From Hoeflea sp. (GTDB lineage: Bacteria; Pseudomonadota; Alphaproteobacteria; Rhizobiales; Rhizobiaceae), in the NCBI RefSeq assembly GCF_030682515.1, contig NZ_JAUXOD010000051.1, positions 62,001 to 126,000 of the forward strand: a stretch of 64,000 bases of DNA, in the 5' to 3' direction. Below the pieces are notes generated by a model, which worked only from the letters and a program-made list of their open reading frames with translations, ran no database searches and was not told the origin of the DNA. Positions 1 through 9,527 of this stretch are shown here, in pieces; within the stretch, counting starts at the first letter, position 1; every line of letters begins with the position of its first letter. The position numbers were made by a program, and so were the translations under genes.

Positions 1-303
1 TTCGTCGGCCGGCGTCAGGCCCGACTTGGCGTCGATCAGGAACAGCGCGCCGTCGGCCTCGTCCATGGCCATCTCGCTCTGGGCGCGCATGCGGCCTTCG
101 AGCGTGTCGGGTCCGGCCACTTCCAGGCCCGCGGTGTCGATCATGCGGAACCTGAGGTCGACCAGCTTGGCGTCGCCCGGACGGCGGTCGCGGGTCACGC
201 CCGGCGTGTCGTCGACCAGCGCCAGCTTGCGGCCGGCCAGACGGTTGAACAGGGTCGACTTGCCGACATTGGGGCGTCCGACGATGGCGAGGGTGATGCT
301 CAT
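1..303 (-). CDS. der: GTPase Der (EngA), N-terminal part, cut by window edge
   Basis: Der is a double-GTPase-domain protein that acts in late assembly of the 50S ribosomal subunit. Only the first 101 residues are in the window; the gene runs off the left edge. The start of the first G domain is clear: [20 protein letters not shown] carries the G1 P-loop [17 protein letters not shown] is the G2/switch I region, and DTAGLE is G3. The ATG is the complement of 301-303. It follows the TPR-like gene on the same strand after about 50 bases, so the two are probably cotranscribed, an arrangement common in Alphaproteobacteria. The identification is firm; nothing can be said about the second G domain or the KH-like domain. 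Confidence 0.93.
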   Translation of the reverse strand, partial: MSITLAIVGRPNVGKSTLFNRLAGRKLALVDDTPGVTRDRRPGDAKLVDLRFRMIDTAGLEVAGPDTLEGRMRAQSEMAMDEADGALFLIDAKSGLTPADE

Positions 304-352
304 GGGTGGTCCTTGCCCGAAGGCCAAGTCATCGTCCGGGGTGCCGGAGCGA

Positions 353-1024
353 TCAGGATGCGCCGCCCTGCGCGGCAATCATGTCGAGCATAAGGCCGGC
401 GCGCGTCTGGATGCCGTTGGGGGCTTCCTGGTCGGCGACGATCTCCTCAAACCAGCGGGACGCCTGCTGCAGTTCGCCGGCCTTGAAGGCGGCGATCCCG
501 AGCGCATCGCGAGCCGAGTGGCGGGCCGGATTGCCGGGGACGGCGAGCACTTCAACCTCCGAGGAGACCTCGGCATAGCTGCCGTGGTCAACCAGCAGAT
601 AGGCCGCCCTGAGCCGCGCCGCGTCGCGGATCGCCACCGGCTGGGAGGCGTCCCTGCCGATCGAGGAGAAGGCGGCGATGGCCGCCGCCGCATCGCCCTT
701 GTCGGCCAGGACCGTGGCTGCGCGCATGCGCGCCAGCACCGGGTAGGAGCCGTAGCCGGTCTTCTCGAGTTCCTGGAATTCGGCCAGCGCCGCATCGGCG
801 TCGCCCGTTCGGGCCTTTTCCAGCGCCGCCAGGAACACGTCGCCCGAGCGGGCGGCGGTGGTTTCCTTCCAGTACTCCCAGCCGCGCAGGCCCGCGGTGA
901 CGGCAACGATGCCAATGGCGAGACCAAGGATGACAAAACGGAACCGCTTCCACAGCGCCTTCATGTAATCCGAGCGAATGTCGTCATTGACTTCGCGGAT
1001 GAATGTCGAATTGTCGTCAGCCAT
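353..1024 (-). CDS. TPR-like membrane-anchored protein (YfgM-like)
   Basis: The 223-residue product has a short charged N-terminus, one membrane segment at about residues 28-48 ([20 protein letters not shown]) and a periplasmic helical-repeat region. That region has the A/L-rich pattern of tetratricopeptide-like repeats (roughly residues 60-210, for example [20 protein letters not shown]). This is the architecture of the YfgM/TPR_21 family, whose E. coli member is an ancillary SecYEG-associated chaperone encoded next to bamB and der. Its place directly upstream of der supports the match. The start is the ATG at 1022-1024. Function at the translocon is inferred from the family; the gene is not experimentally defined here. 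Confidence 0.8.
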   Translation of the reverse strand: MADDNSTFIREVNDDIRSDYMKALWKRFRFVILGLAIGIVAVTAGLRGWEYWKETTAARSGDVFLAALEKARTGDADAALAEFQELEKTGYGSYPVLARMRAATVLADKGDAAAAIAAFSSIGRDASQPVAIRDAARLRAAYLLVDHGSYAEVSSEVEVLAVPGNPARHSARDALGIAAFKAGELQQASRWFEEIVADQEAPNGIQTRAGLMLDMIAAQGGAS

Positions 1025-1157
1025 GGCGTCACCGGCCGGCGCCGGTCCTCTCGTGATTTTGCCGCGAGCGGCGTTGTGGGGGCCTTCTAGCCGATTTTAC
1101 GCATTCTGTAAGGGGGTGAGGCGTTGATTGCGCCAAAGCGCCCTGCCGCCAGCCCTG

Positions 1158-1745
1158 TTACAGACCGAGGATCGGCGGAACGCCGATAAGCCACTGGTGC
1201 AGGAACAGGAGGAACAGCACGTAGAGCACCAGCCCGCCTGCGACCGAGATGATGTCCCATTTGACCGATCCGGCAACGGGATTGCGGGTGATGCCAGCCT
1301 GCAGCCGCTTCTTTTCGGAAATCCGGTCGACGACGGCCCAGGCCAGGAACCCGCCGAACAGCAGGAACGAGGCCAGGTCGCCATTGACCAGGAGATGGGC
1401 CAGCGCCCAGATCTTGACGGCCAGCAGCATCGGGTGCTTGACAGCGGCCTTGATGCGGCCAGCCGGCACCTGGGAGGCAACCAGCAGGATCATGACCGGA
1501 ATCATGAGCAGCGCCACGACATGGCTCATCCAGACAGGCGCCGCCCAGAACACAACCGGATCCTGGCGCGCAATCCCGTAGCCCCAGACCAGAATCACGA
1601 AACCGGCGATCGACAGAAGCGAATAGATCCCCTTCCAGGCATTCAACCCGCGGGCGTCGATTTGCGCCTGCCGGAAGTCGGGCGCAACGATCCGGACCGA
1701 GTGCACTCCCAGAAACAACACCAGTCCGAGTATCAGCCAGATCAT
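1158..1745 (-). CDS. nnrU: NnrU family membrane protein
   Basis: A 195-residue polytopic protein with about five to six hydrophobic segments (residues 1-16, 38-58, 68-90, 103-123, 130-145, 165-187). The N-terminal pattern LFLGVHSVRIVAP and the KHPMLLAVKIWALAHLLVNGDL segment are typical of the NnrU family, including the conserved His-Pro and Ala-His pair in the membrane. NnrU proteins resemble the NnrU/isoprenylcysteine methyltransferase-like membrane fold and were first named from denitrification loci; no catalytic activity is established. No other denitrification gene is in the window, so the name indicates family only. An AGGAG ribosome-binding site sits about nine bases before the ATG at 1743-1745. 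Confidence 0.85.
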   Translation of the reverse strand: MIWLILGLVLFLGVHSVRIVAPDFRQAQIDARGLNAWKGIYSLLSIAGFVILVWGYGIARQDPVVFWAAPVWMSHVVALLMIPVMILLVASQVPAGRIKAAVKHPMLLAVKIWALAHLLVNGDLASFLLFGGFLAWAVVDRISEKKRLQAGITRNPVAGSVKWDIISVAGGLVLYVLFLLFLHQWLIGVPPILGL

Positions 1746-2096
1746 ACGTCACGTCTCCTTGATGGCGTCCGGGCAGCTCCCGTCCGCATGGTTCTGCGAC
1801 CATAGCCCGGACCAAACCGGATGAGAAGCAGCACTTCCCAGCAATTGTCCCGGGACGGGGCTGGCCGATCAAGGCCGAATGGCCAGATCTCATGGCCGGG
1901 CCGCGACTGGCCAAGGACGACCATGGCGGGCGCGCGGACGGGCGACGCCGTTCCGGACCAGCGGCTCACGATCGAACCGAGGGTGGAGCGGTGCGGTCGA
2001 TCCGCCTCGGGCGCATGATTTCACACCCCTGCCGCATTTGCCCGTCAGGAGGTCAAGGCTCAGTTCAGTCAAGCGTAGCATCGGATTGCAAGCCTC
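1746..2096. other. Divergent intergenic region without a gene
   Basis: About 350 bases separate nnrU (minus) and the deacetylase gene (plus). Apart from the dyad at 1767-1812 I see only short GGCC-rich palindromes and no convincing promoter boxes. Short open frames here have no recognisable protein features. Promoters for both flanking genes must lie here. Confidence 0.5.
1767..1812. other. Nested inverted repeat in the nnrU leader
   Basis: GTCCGGGC (1767-1774) pairs perfectly with GCCCGGAC (1805-1812), and inside it ATGGT (1788-1792) pairs with ACCAT (1799-1803). The dyad lies 20-70 bases before the nnrU start on the minus strand, with the ribosome-binding site just after it. It could be an RNA hairpin in the leader or a protein-binding site. 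No poly-T tract follows, so it is not an ordinary terminator. Confidence 0.35.
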
Positions 2097-3122
2097 ATGA
2101 TCGCCCCCGCGCCCTGCCCTTCCCCGTCGCGAGTCGCGACACAAACGCGTCGTCTTGCCGCGGCGCTCATCGTCTCGGGGCTCGTCGCCGTCCCGGCGTC
2201 CACCCTGGCGCAGGCCGATGAGCGGCCGGAGCAGCTGGTGCTGATCTCCTTCGACGGCGCCCATGACAACGCGCTGTGGGAACGAAGCCTGAAGCTCGGC
2301 GACAGCGCCGGCGCGCGGTTCACCTATTTCCTCTCCTGCACCTTCCTGATGAGCCGGGACGCCCGGGCGGGCTACAAGGCGCCGGGGCAATCGGCCGGGC
2401 GCTCCAATGTGGGATTTGCCAAGGACAGCGCGGATGTGCTCGCGCGGCTCGGCCATATCTGGGGCGCCGTTCAGGCGGGTCACGAGATCGGCAGCCACGG
2501 CTGCGGCCATTATGACGGCAAGGACTGGAGCAAATCCGACTGGCTCACGGAGTTCAGCCAGTTCGACGCGGCGCTTGCCAACGCCTGGACCAACAATGGC
2601 GGGGAGCCGCCGGCAGGCTGGGCGGGTTTCGCCGGATCCGCCGTCACGGGGTTTCGCGCGCCCTATCTGTCGACGGGCGACGGGCTCTTCGCCGCGCTCG
2701 CCGCGCACGGTCTGAGCTATGACGCGAGCACCGTGTCGCGCGGACCGGTGATGCCCGACCTTTCGAAGCCAACCGCCCGCTTCGCCCTGCCGCTGATCCC
2801 GGAAGGGCCGCAAGGCCGGCGGATCATCGCCATGGACTACAATCTGTTCGTCCGCCACTCGGCCGCATTCGAGACGCCGTCCAAGGCGAAGGAATTCGAG
2901 GAGCGGACGCTCGCTGCGTTCCGCGCGGCCTTCGAGGCGGAATATGCGGGCGAGAGGCGGCCGCTGCAGCTCGGCTTCCATTTCGTCGAGATGAACGGCG
3001 GCGCCTACTGGACCGCGCTCGAACGTTTCGCGGCCGAGACCTGCGGGCGTCCCGAGGTCGCCTGCGTGACCTACCAGGACGCGCTGCAGCGGCTCGAGCG
3101 CGGGCAAGGCTCGGCGAGCTAG
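2097..3122 (+). CDS. Secreted polysaccharide deacetylase family protein
   Basis: The 341-residue protein starts with a likely Sec signal: a basic region ending in TRR, then AAALIVSGLVAVPASTLAQA with cleavage expected after AQA. The rest has NodB/carbohydrate esterase 4 features: LISFDGAHDN supplies the first Asp, HEIGSHGCGHYDG holds the HxxxH metal pair, and GFRAPYL is the RAPY motif. These enzymes remove N- or O-acyl groups from polysaccharides such as chitin-like oligomers, peptidoglycan or exopolysaccharide. The first motif is not the canonical TFDDGP, so substrate and activity are uncertain. The gene stands alone, converging on bacA with only 16 bases between the stop codons. Confidence 0.82.
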   Translation: MIAPAPCPSPSRVATQTRRLAAALIVSGLVAVPASTLAQADERPEQLVLISFDGAHDNALWERSLKLGDSAGARFTYFLSCTFLMSRDARAGYKAPGQSAGRSNVGFAKDSADVLARLGHIWGAVQAGHEIGSHGCGHYDGKDWSKSDWLTEFSQFDAALANAWTNNGGEPPAGWAGFAGSAVTGFRAPYLSTGDGLFAALAAHGLSYDASTVSRGPVMPDLSKPTARFALPLIPEGPQGRRIIAMDYNLFVRHSAAFETPSKAKEFEERTLAAFRAAFEAEYAGERRPLQLGFHFVEMNGGAYWTALERFAAETCGRPEVACVTYQDALQRLERGQGSAS

Positions 3123-3138
3123 GTTTCAGCCGTTACGC

Positions 3139-4467
3139 TCAGCGCTTCGGATCCTGGATCGTCTGGACCGGATCAGGTCCGCCCGCGCCGGGCGACGGAT
3201 CGGCCATGGGCGGCACAATGCCGCCGCCCCGCGTGGCCAGATACTTCAATTCGATCTCATCGAGTTCCTGACCGCGGAACACGGCTTCGAAGGCGTGCAG
3301 GCGCTTGTAGATGGAGATCAGCTCGACGATGGTCGTCCAGGAGCTGATCAGGAACTGGAAGGAGCTCGAGACCTGGCCAAAGGCAGTGAGGATCTGCTGC
3401 CAGATCCCCAGCGTGATCTTGCCCGCCACGATCGTCGGCACCAGCAGGACATGTACATAGATGTTGTCGGCCTGCATGTAGAAGCCGCGCGCGATGTTGA
3501 AATACATGTAGTGGAAATAAAGCCGGAAATAGTTTTTCCGGACATTTTCGAACAGCTCGACGACGGTGGGCGGCTGGGCGCGGTCGGGATCGTCCTCGCC
3601 ATAGACCAGTTCCTTGCGGTAGGCCGCCTCCACCCGCTGGTTGCGGAACTCGAGGCCGGGAAGCCTGATGCCGATCAGCGCCAGCAGGCCGGTGCCGAAG
3701 GCCGCCCAGAACAGCAGCGCGATGAACAGGGCATGGGGGATCGCGCCGACCACCGGAAGTTCGGTGACATATTGCGAGAGCGCCCAGAGAATGGGCAGGA
3801 ACGCCACCAGCGTCATGACCGCATCGACGAAGGCCACGCCGAGGCCTTCCATGATCGAGGCGAAGCGCATTGTGTCTTCCTGAACGCGCTGGGAGGCGCC
3901 TTCGATGTTGCGGACCCTGGGCCAGCGCGCCATGTAGAAATTGTTCATCGCCGTCCGCCAGCGGAAGATGTAGTGGCTGACGAAGAACCGGGTGACGACA
4001 AAGACGCCTGTGGCCACGAAGGCGATCTGGACGAAGATGAGAATGAGTCCATAGAGATCGGCCTGCGAGACAGTTCCGTCGCCGGTCAGCGCCTGCTGGA
4101 ACTGGTCGAAGAACGGCCGGCGCCAGTTGTTGATGGCGACCGAGACCTGCACGCCGAAATAGGTGGTGAACAGAATGAAGACCGACCCGAGGATCGACCA
4201 CATCTGCCATTCATGCGGCGAATAGTAGAACCAGAAGGCGGCAAAGGCCAGGGACCAGACGGTGTAATAGACATAGAACCAGAGGAACGAGGGCGAGTAG
4301 AAGTAATGCAGCCCGACAATCGGCTCGCCCGCTGGCTCGGGAAGCGCAAAGCCCACCGCGGCGCCGATCCAATCCCCCGCCCCGTACCAGATGAGGACGC
4401 CCAACCCCGCCCAGAGCATGACCGACAGGAAGAAGACTTTGGGTCTGGGGAAAAACGATTCAAACAC
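3139..4467 (-). CDS. bacA: BacA/SbmA peptide transporter
   Basis: A 442-residue membrane protein matching BacA/SbmA throughout: the N-terminal [13 protein letters not shown], the segment [33 protein letters not shown], and the C-terminal [19 protein letters not shown]. These proton-driven transporters import proline-rich and other peptides and some thiazole or bleomycin-like drugs. In rhizobia BacA is needed for survival with host antimicrobial peptides and affects very-long-chain fatty acid modification of lipid A. Multiple membrane helices are evident and there is no ATPase domain, unlike the related ABC-type BclA. The start is a GTG (complement 4465-4467) with GAGGAT about nine bases upstream. 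The proline/glycine-rich tail after residue 415 is variable in the family. Confidence 0.93.
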   Translation of the reverse strand: MFESFFPRPKVFFLSVMLWAGLGVLIWYGAGDWIGAAVGFALPEPAGEPIVGLHYFYSPSFLWFYVYYTVWSLAFAAFWFYYSPHEWQMWSILGSVFILFTTYFGVQVSVAINNWRRPFFDQFQQALTGDGTVSQADLYGLILIFVQIAFVATGVFVVTRFFVSHYIFRWRTAMNNFYMARWPRVRNIEGASQRVQEDTMRFASIMEGLGVAFVDAVMTLVAFLPILWALSQYVTELPVVGAIPHALFIALLFWAAFGTGLLALIGIRLPGLEFRNQRVEAAYRKELVYGEDDPDRAQPPTVVELFENVRKNYFRLYFHYMYFNIARGFYMQADNIYVHVLLVPTIVAGKITLGIWQQILTAFGQVSSSFQFLISSWTTIVELISIYKRLHAFEAVFRGQELDEIELKYLATRGGGIVPPMADPSPGAGGPDPVQTIQDPKR

Positions 4468-4654
4468 GGGGCGCCGATCCTCGGAAGATGTCCCGCAAGC
4501 GGGGACGTGATTCGTCGTAAGTCGGGCAAATACCTAGGACACCGGAACTGACACGGCAATCCGGGCCGAACCGTGTTCACGCCATTGTGCTAAAATACTT
4601 CCCGGACCGGGGGCCGAAGATCATCCGCCGCCGACATGCCCGTCTCAAACGTCC

Positions 4655-5848
4655 TCATGGCGCCGTGGGCCGGCTCCGGCAGAAGGCCAGGGCGATGGCG
4701 CCGGAGGCGAGCAGGGCTGCAGCCGCCGCAAGGCTCGCCCAGGTGTAGGTTCCCGACCAGTCGGCGAGATATCCGGCCACCACCGGGCCGATGATCTGGC
4801 CCACGCCGAAGGCCGCGGTCATCAGCGCCAGCGCCCGGCGGGGGCTCTCGCCCGCGAGCTGGCGTCCGGCCTGGAGCCCGAAGGCGGTGACCATAACAAA
4901 GGTCGCGCCCAGGAGCAGTCCGCCGATGACCGGCCCGGCAGGCAGCGGCACCAGCACGCTCGCCGCCACGCCGAGTGCCTCGACCAGGCAGCCCAGAGCG
5001 AACACATTAACGAGGCCCATGCGCCGGACGGCGGGCAGCCAGTAGGCGACCGAGGGCGCCGCCGCGAGGCCTGTGACCAACCAGACGCCGGCCTCGAACA
5101 GGGACGAGCCGCCGCCATCGCGCACGATGGCCACCAGGAAGGTTGCCGTGACGATGTAGCCGAAGCCGAAGATCCCGTAGGCGACGGTCAGGCCCATCAG
5201 CGGCGTCGTCCAGACCAGCGGCGGCTCCTTTTTTGCCGGGCCCGCCCGCGCCACGTCGCGCGGCAGATAGAACATCACCACGGCGAGACCCGCAAAGGCC
5301 AGCGCCGCCGCGGCGATCCAGGCCATCCGCCAGCCGCCTTCTGCCAGAACCAGCAGGCCGAACATGGCGGCCGAGATGGCGATCCCGGTACCGACGCCAC
5401 CGAAATGGGCGGCCTGCACCCAGCTCTTGCCGGCCAGAAGGCCATGCGAGAGCACGATGGCGGTGGTGAAGATCATGGCGAAGGCGCTGGCGAGGCCCGC
5501 GAGAAAGCGGATGGCGGCCAGAACCACGATGTCGCTCGACAGGCCCATGGCGAGCAGAAGCGCCGCCGTTGCCCCGAGGCTCGCAAGCGCGACCCTGCGC
5601 TCGATGCCTTCGGCCCAGCCATAGGCCGCAAGAATCGCGCCGAGCAGATAGCCCGCGTAATTGGCCGAGGCGATCCAGCCCGCCTCCGCCGGCCCGAGCC
5701 CGAGACCCGCCATCATAGCCGGCAGCACCGGCGTGTAGAAGAACCGTCCCAGCCCCATGCACACAGCCATCGCCACAGCGCCGGCGAGCGCCGTGCGCAT
5801 CACCTCTTGCTGGATATCGGGGGCACGGGAACCGGGCTTGACTGACAT
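4655..5848 (-). CDS. YbfB/YjiJ family MFS transporter
   Basis: The 397-residue protein has 12 predicted membrane segments in two halves, with the YbfB/YjiJ-type opening AMAVCMGLGRFFYTPVLPAM and SANYAGYLLGAILAAYGW. The central loop around residue 200 (YLPRDVARAGPAKKEPP) separates the halves. No substrate is established for this branch of the major facilitator superfamily. I place the start at the ATG complementary to 5846-5848 because conserved sequence begins a few residues later; the frame stays open far upstream but that part overlaps bdhA. The gene is divergent from bdhA. Confidence 0.85.
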   Translation of the reverse strand: MSVKPGSRAPDIQQEVMRTALAGAVAMAVCMGLGRFFYTPVLPAMMAGLGLGPAEAGWIASANYAGYLLGAILAAYGWAEGIERRVALASLGATAALLLAMGLSSDIVVLAAIRFLAGLASAFAMIFTTAIVLSHGLLAGKSWVQAAHFGGVGTGIAISAAMFGLLVLAEGGWRMAWIAAAALAFAGLAVVMFYLPRDVARAGPAKKEPPLVWTTPLMGLTVAYGIFGFGYIVTATFLVAIVRDGGGSSLFEAGVWLVTGLAAAPSVAYWLPAVRRMGLVNVFALGCLVEALGVAASVLVPLPAGPVIGGLLLGATFVMVTAFGLQAGRQLAGESPRRALALMTAAFGVGQIIGPVVAGYLADWSGTYTWASLAAAAALLASGAIALAFCRSRPTAP

Positions 5849-6037
5849 GGTTACCAGGCGTGGGAGACGGGTTGACCCAAGGACATTCGGAAGGACCCTC
5901 CATGAACCCGAATGCCTCTCCAGACAAGACGAGACTGGCGTCACGACCGCGATTTGCGGGCATCTCGCTGGTTTTTGATTGGAAAATCGGTCGGAAGGCC
6001 CTATTTGTGCATTGCAGCATTCTCGAAAGGACTTGTC

Positions 6038-6811
6038 ATGAAAACCATCATCATCACCGGGTCGACCAGCGGCATCGGCCTCGGGATTGCCGAGGGCTTT
6101 GCATCGGCCGGGTACAATGTCGTTCTCAATGGCCTGGGCAAGCGGGACGGGATCGAAGCGACGCGGGCGCGGCTGGCAGGCCTTGGCGAAGGCGAGGTGA
6201 TCTTCCACGGCGCCAACATGCTCAAGCCCGACGAGATCGCGGACCTGGTCAATTCCACGAAGGACAAATTCGGCAGCGTCGATGTGATCGTGCCCAATGC
6301 CGGCATCCAGCATGTCGAGAAGATCGAGGATTTCCCGCCGGAGAAGTGGGACGCGATCATCGCCATCAATCTGAGTTCGGCGTTTCACCTGATCCGCGCC
6401 GCCATGCCGATCATGAAGAGCCAGGACTTCGGGCGGATCATCGCCATCGCCTCGGCCCACGGACTGGTCGCCTCGCCGTTCAAGAGCGCCTATGTCGCCG
6501 CCAAGCACGGCGTGCTGGGCCTGATCAAGACCGTGGCGCTGGAAGGCGCGGAGTTCGGGATCACCGCCAACGCGATTTGTCCCGGCTATGTCGAGACGCC
6601 GCTGGTGACAGGCCAGATCGCCGACACCGCCAAGGCGCGCGGCATGAGCGAGGAGGACGTCATCAACAATGTGATCCTCAAGGCGCAGCCGACCAAGCAG
6701 TTCGTGCAGGTGGCGCAGATCGCGTCGCTCGCCCAGTATCTGGCATCCGACCATGCGGCCCAGATCACCGGCGCCGCGCTGCCGATGGATGGGGGCTGGA
6801 CCGCCCAATGA
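6038..6811 (+). CDS. bdhA: D-3-hydroxybutyrate dehydrogenase
   Basis: A 257-residue classical short-chain dehydrogenase that interconverts D-3-hydroxybutyrate and acetoacetate with NAD, the step that follows polyhydroxybutyrate depolymerisation. It shows the cofactor motif TGSTSGIGLG (residues 7-16), the N-A-G segment VPNAGIQHVE, the catalytic serine in AIASAHG, YVAAK as the YxxxK pair, and the family-typical C-terminus ALPMDGGWTAQ. The ATG at 6038 follows an AAAGG ribosome-binding site at 6026-6030. Its stop overlaps the patatin start as ATGA (6808-6811), so the two are translationally coupled. In Sinorhizobium meliloti bdhA is cotranscribed with xanthine-oxidase-family genes, matching the order seen here. 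Confidence 0.93.
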   Translation: MKTIIITGSTSGIGLGIAEGFASAGYNVVLNGLGKRDGIEATRARLAGLGEGEVIFHGANMLKPDEIADLVNSTKDKFGSVDVIVPNAGIQHVEKIEDFPPEKWDAIIAINLSSAFHLIRAAMPIMKSQDFGRIIAIASAHGLVASPFKSAYVAAKHGVLGLIKTVALEGAEFGITANAICPGYVETPLVTGQIADTAKARGMSEEDVINNVILKAQPTKQFVQVAQIASLAQYLASDHAAQITGAALPMDGGWTAQ

Positions 6812-7944
6812 GCCCGGCGAAGACAAACGGCAAGGCCCGGCCGAACGACACGGTGCGCATGATCAACCTGGCGCTGCAGGGCGGCGGCGCGCACGGCGCC
6901 TTCACCTGGGGCGTGCTCGACCGGCTGCTCGACGAGCCCGACATCGGCTTCGAAGGCCTGTCGGGGACCAGCGCCGGCGCCGTCAACGCGGTTGTCCTGG
7001 CGCATGGCTTGATGGATGGCGGACGGAAGGGCGGCCAGGCGGCGCTCGAGGATTTCTGGCGCCGGTCGAGCCGCGGCGGCTCGGTCTGGTCTCCCGTCAA
7101 CGCGCTGCCGCAGGTGACGCTTCCCGGCATGGACATGCTGAAGGCCGCGCACTACGCCGCGTTCGACACCATGACGCGGACCTTCTCGCCCTATGAATTC
7201 AATCCGCTCGGCATCAATCCGCTGCATGATCTGCTCACCCAGAGCGTCGATTTCGAGGGCTTGCGGCGCCATTGCAGCACCAAGCTGTTCCTCAGCGCCA
7301 CCAATGTGCGCAGCGGCCGGGTGCGGGTGTTTGAATCGAAGGAAGTGAGCGCCGACGTGGTGATGGCGTCCGCCTGCCTGCCGTTCCTGTTCCAGGCGGT
7401 CGAGATCGACGGCGAGCATTACTGGGACGGCGGCTATGTCGGCAATCCGGCGCTGTTTCCGTTCTTCTACAATTGCGAAAGCCGCGACGTGATGATCGTC
7501 CACATCAATCCGATGGTGCGCGACGAGGTGCCCAAGACCGCGCCCGACATCCTGAACAGGATCAATGAAATCTCGTTCAACTCGTCGCTGCTCGACGAAT
7601 TGCGGGCGATCAACTTCGTCTCCCGCCTGATCGACCAGGAATGGCTGAAGGACGCCTACAAGGATCGGCTCAGGCACATCCTGGTGCATTCGGTGCATGC
7701 CGACGACGCCCTGCGGGACCTTCCGGTCTCCTCGAAATTCGATGTGAGCTGGTCGTTTCTCACCAATTTGCGCGATCGCGGCCGGAGCGAGGCCGAGGCC
7801 TGGCTCAAGGCCAACGGCGACGCCATCGGCAAGACCTCGACGGTCGATCTCGAGAGCCAGTATCTGGGCCTCCCCGGGGAGCGGCAGGCGGATGGCAGCC
7901 AGACAAGGGTTTCTCCGCCTTTGACGGAAGATCGCGGCCATTGA
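6808..7944 (+). CDS. Patatin-like phospholipase
   Basis: The 378-residue protein has all patatin signatures: the glycine-rich oxyanion loop LALQGGGAHGAFTWGVLDRL (about residues 16-35), the nucleophile elbow GTSAG and the dyad aspartate in DGGYVGNPAL. Patatins are Ser-Asp lipid acyl hydrolases; related proteins in polyhydroxyalkanoate producers have been proposed to act on lipids or on polymer granules. Its four-base overlap with bdhA suggests a linked role in polymer or lipid turnover, which is inference. The N-terminal 15 residues are polar with no signal peptide, so it should be cytoplasmic or peripheral at membranes or granules. Confidence 0.87.
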   Translation: MSPAKTNGKARPNDTVRMINLALQGGGAHGAFTWGVLDRLLDEPDIGFEGLSGTSAGAVNAVVLAHGLMDGGRKGGQAALEDFWRRSSRGGSVWSPVNALPQVTLPGMDMLKAAHYAAFDTMTRTFSPYEFNPLGINPLHDLLTQSVDFEGLRRHCSTKLFLSATNVRSGRVRVFESKEVSADVVMASACLPFLFQAVEIDGEHYWDGGYVGNPALFPFFYNCESRDVMIVHINPMVRDEVPKTAPDILNRINEISFNSSLLDELRAINFVSRLIDQEWLKDAYKDRLRHILVHSVHADDALRDLPVSSKFDVSWSFLTNLRDRGRSEAEAWLKANGDAIGKTSTVDLESQYLGLPGERQADGSQTRVSPPLTEDRGH

Positions 7945-7969
7945 CCGGGTTTGCCTGAAACTGTCTTAT

Positions 7970-7999
7970 CCTGTCAGCGGACTTTCGCCCGGTGACAGG
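7970..7999. promoter_or_regulatory. Inverted repeat upstream of xdhA
   Basis: CCTGTCA (7970-7976) and TGACAGG (7993-7999) form a perfect 7-base dyad with a 16-base spacer, ending 43 bases before the xdhA start. TATCC/GGATA flanking it extend the symmetry imperfectly. It is a candidate operator or leader hairpin; no regulator can be assigned. Confidence 0.3.
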
Positions 8000-8042
8000 C
8001 TGGGATAGGTTTTGTCCAAATGGTTCAAATCCACGAGGCCCC

Positions 8043-9527
8043 ATGGCAGAGACCGACCGCACCTTCATCCGATTCCTGCTCAACGACCAGACGGTCGACC
8101 TCTCGGGCTTTGCCCCGGACCTGACGCTGCTTGACTGGCTCCGGATCGACCGGCGGCTCACGGGAACCAAGGAAGGCTGCGCCGAGGGCGATTGCGGCGC
8201 CTGCACGGTGCTGGTCGGGCGCATGGACAATGGCGTGCTGACCTACGAATCGGTCAATGCCTGCATCCGCTTCGTGGGCTCGCTCGACGCCACCCATGTG
8301 GTGACGGTGGAGCACCTCAACCGGCCCGACGGGGCGCTGAGCGCCGTTCAGCAGGCAATGGTCGATCATCACGGCTCGCAATGCGGCTTCTGCACGCCGG
8401 GCATCGTTGCCTCGCTGCATGCGCTGTGGCTGTCCGACCCAGAGCCCACCGAAGCCGACATCGAACGGCAACTGCAAGGCAATCTCTGCCGCTGCACCGG
8501 CTACGAGCCGATCGTCAAGGCGGCGGTCGCGGCCGCGAAGACCATTCCGACCGAGGACAATGACCGACTGGTCAAGGCCTATGCCGAGACCATCGAGACC
8601 CTGACGCGGTTTGCCGACGGGGCGCGGGTGTCCATCGAGAGCGAGCGCGGCGCGACCTACCTGCCCGCCGATGTGGATGATCTGGCGGCCCTCTACGAAG
8701 CCCATCCCGAGGCCACGATCGTGGCCGGGTCCACCGATGTCGGGCTGTGGGTGACCAAGCATATGCGCGCCATCGCGCCGGTGATCCTCGTCGGTCATCT
8801 CGACGGGCTCAAGGAGATCTCTCTGGATAAGAATGGCCTGACGCTTGGCGCGGGCGTCTCCTACACGGCGGCGCGCGGCGCGCTGGTGGCGGCCTATCCG
8901 CAGATGGCGGAGCTGTGGGACCGGATCGGCGGCGAGCAGGTCCGCAACATGGGCACCATCGGCGGCAACATCGCCAATGGCTCGCCGATCGGCGACACCC
9001 CGCCGCCGCTGATCGCGCTCGACGCCACGGTGACGCTACGCAAGGGGGACAAGCGCCGCACGCTGCCGCTTGAAGCCTTCTTCATTGAGTATGGCAAGCA
9101 GGACCGGCAGAAGGGCGAGTTCGTCGAGAGCGTGTTCGCGCCGGCGCTTGCCGAGGATGCATTCTTCGCCGTCTACAAGATTTCCAAGCGCCGCGACGAG
9201 GACATCTCGGCGCTCTGCGGGGCGTTTCGCGTGACGCTCGATGGCGAAGGGCGCGTGGCTTCGGCGCGGATTGCCTTTGGCGGCATGGCGGGCACCCCGA
9301 AACGGGCGGCGGCCGCCGAGGCAGCGCTCCTCGGACAGGCCTGGACCTGGGACACGATCAGCCAGGCGCGGGAAGCGCTGGCAACCGATTACCAGCCGTT
9401 GTCGGACTGGCGGGCGAGTGCTCAGTACCGGATGCTGTCGGCGCAGAACCTGATGATCCGCTTCTTCCTTGAAACCTGCGGCGCGCCGGTGCGCATCGAG
9501 CGCCACCCGGCGCTTGTGGAGGCATGA
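8043..9527 (+). CDS. xdhA: Xanthine dehydrogenase small subunit (FeS/FAD)
   Basis: The 494-residue subunit carries two [2Fe-2S] clusters and FAD, passing electrons from the molybdenum centre of XdhB to NAD. The plant-type ferredoxin cysteines are in GCAEGDCGACTV and the second cluster in CGFCTPG and CRCTGYEPI, all within about residues 40-155. The FAD-binding domain follows (about 200-380), with IVAGSTDVGLWV and GNIANGSPIGDTPP, then the CO-dehydrogenase flavoprotein C-terminal domain. The ATG at 8043 fits the start of homologues and has GAGG just upstream. The stop overlaps the xdhB start (ATGA, 9524-9527). It catalyses hypoxanthine to xanthine to urate together with XdhB. Confidence 0.95.
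   Translation: MAETDRTFIRFLLNDQTVDLSGFAPDLTLLDWLRIDRRLTGTKEGCAEGDCGACTVLVGRMDNGVLTYESVNACIRFVGSLDATHVVTVEHLNRPDGALSAVQQAMVDHHGSQCGFCTPGIVASLHALWLSDPEPTEADIERQLQGNLCRCTGYEPIVKAAVAAAKTIPTEDNDRLVKAYAETIETLTRFADGARVSIESERGATYLPADVDDLAALYEAHPEATIVAGSTDVGLWVTKHMRAIAPVILVGHLDGLKEISLDKNGLTLGAGVSYTAARGALVAAYPQMAELWDRIGGEQVRNMGTIGGNIANGSPIGDTPPPLIALDATVTLRKGDKRRTLPLEAFFIEYGKQDRQKGEFVESVFAPALAEDAFFAVYKISKRRDEDISALCGAFRVTLDGEGRVASARIAFGGMAGTPKRAAAAEAALLGQAWTWDTISQAREALATDYQPLSDWRASAQYRMLSAQNLMIRFFLETCGAPVRIERHPALVEA

Noticed and set aside
3139-4467. ABC transporter of the BclA type
   Set aside because: The sequence has the BacA/SbmA membrane domain but no nucleotide-binding domain or Walker motifs.
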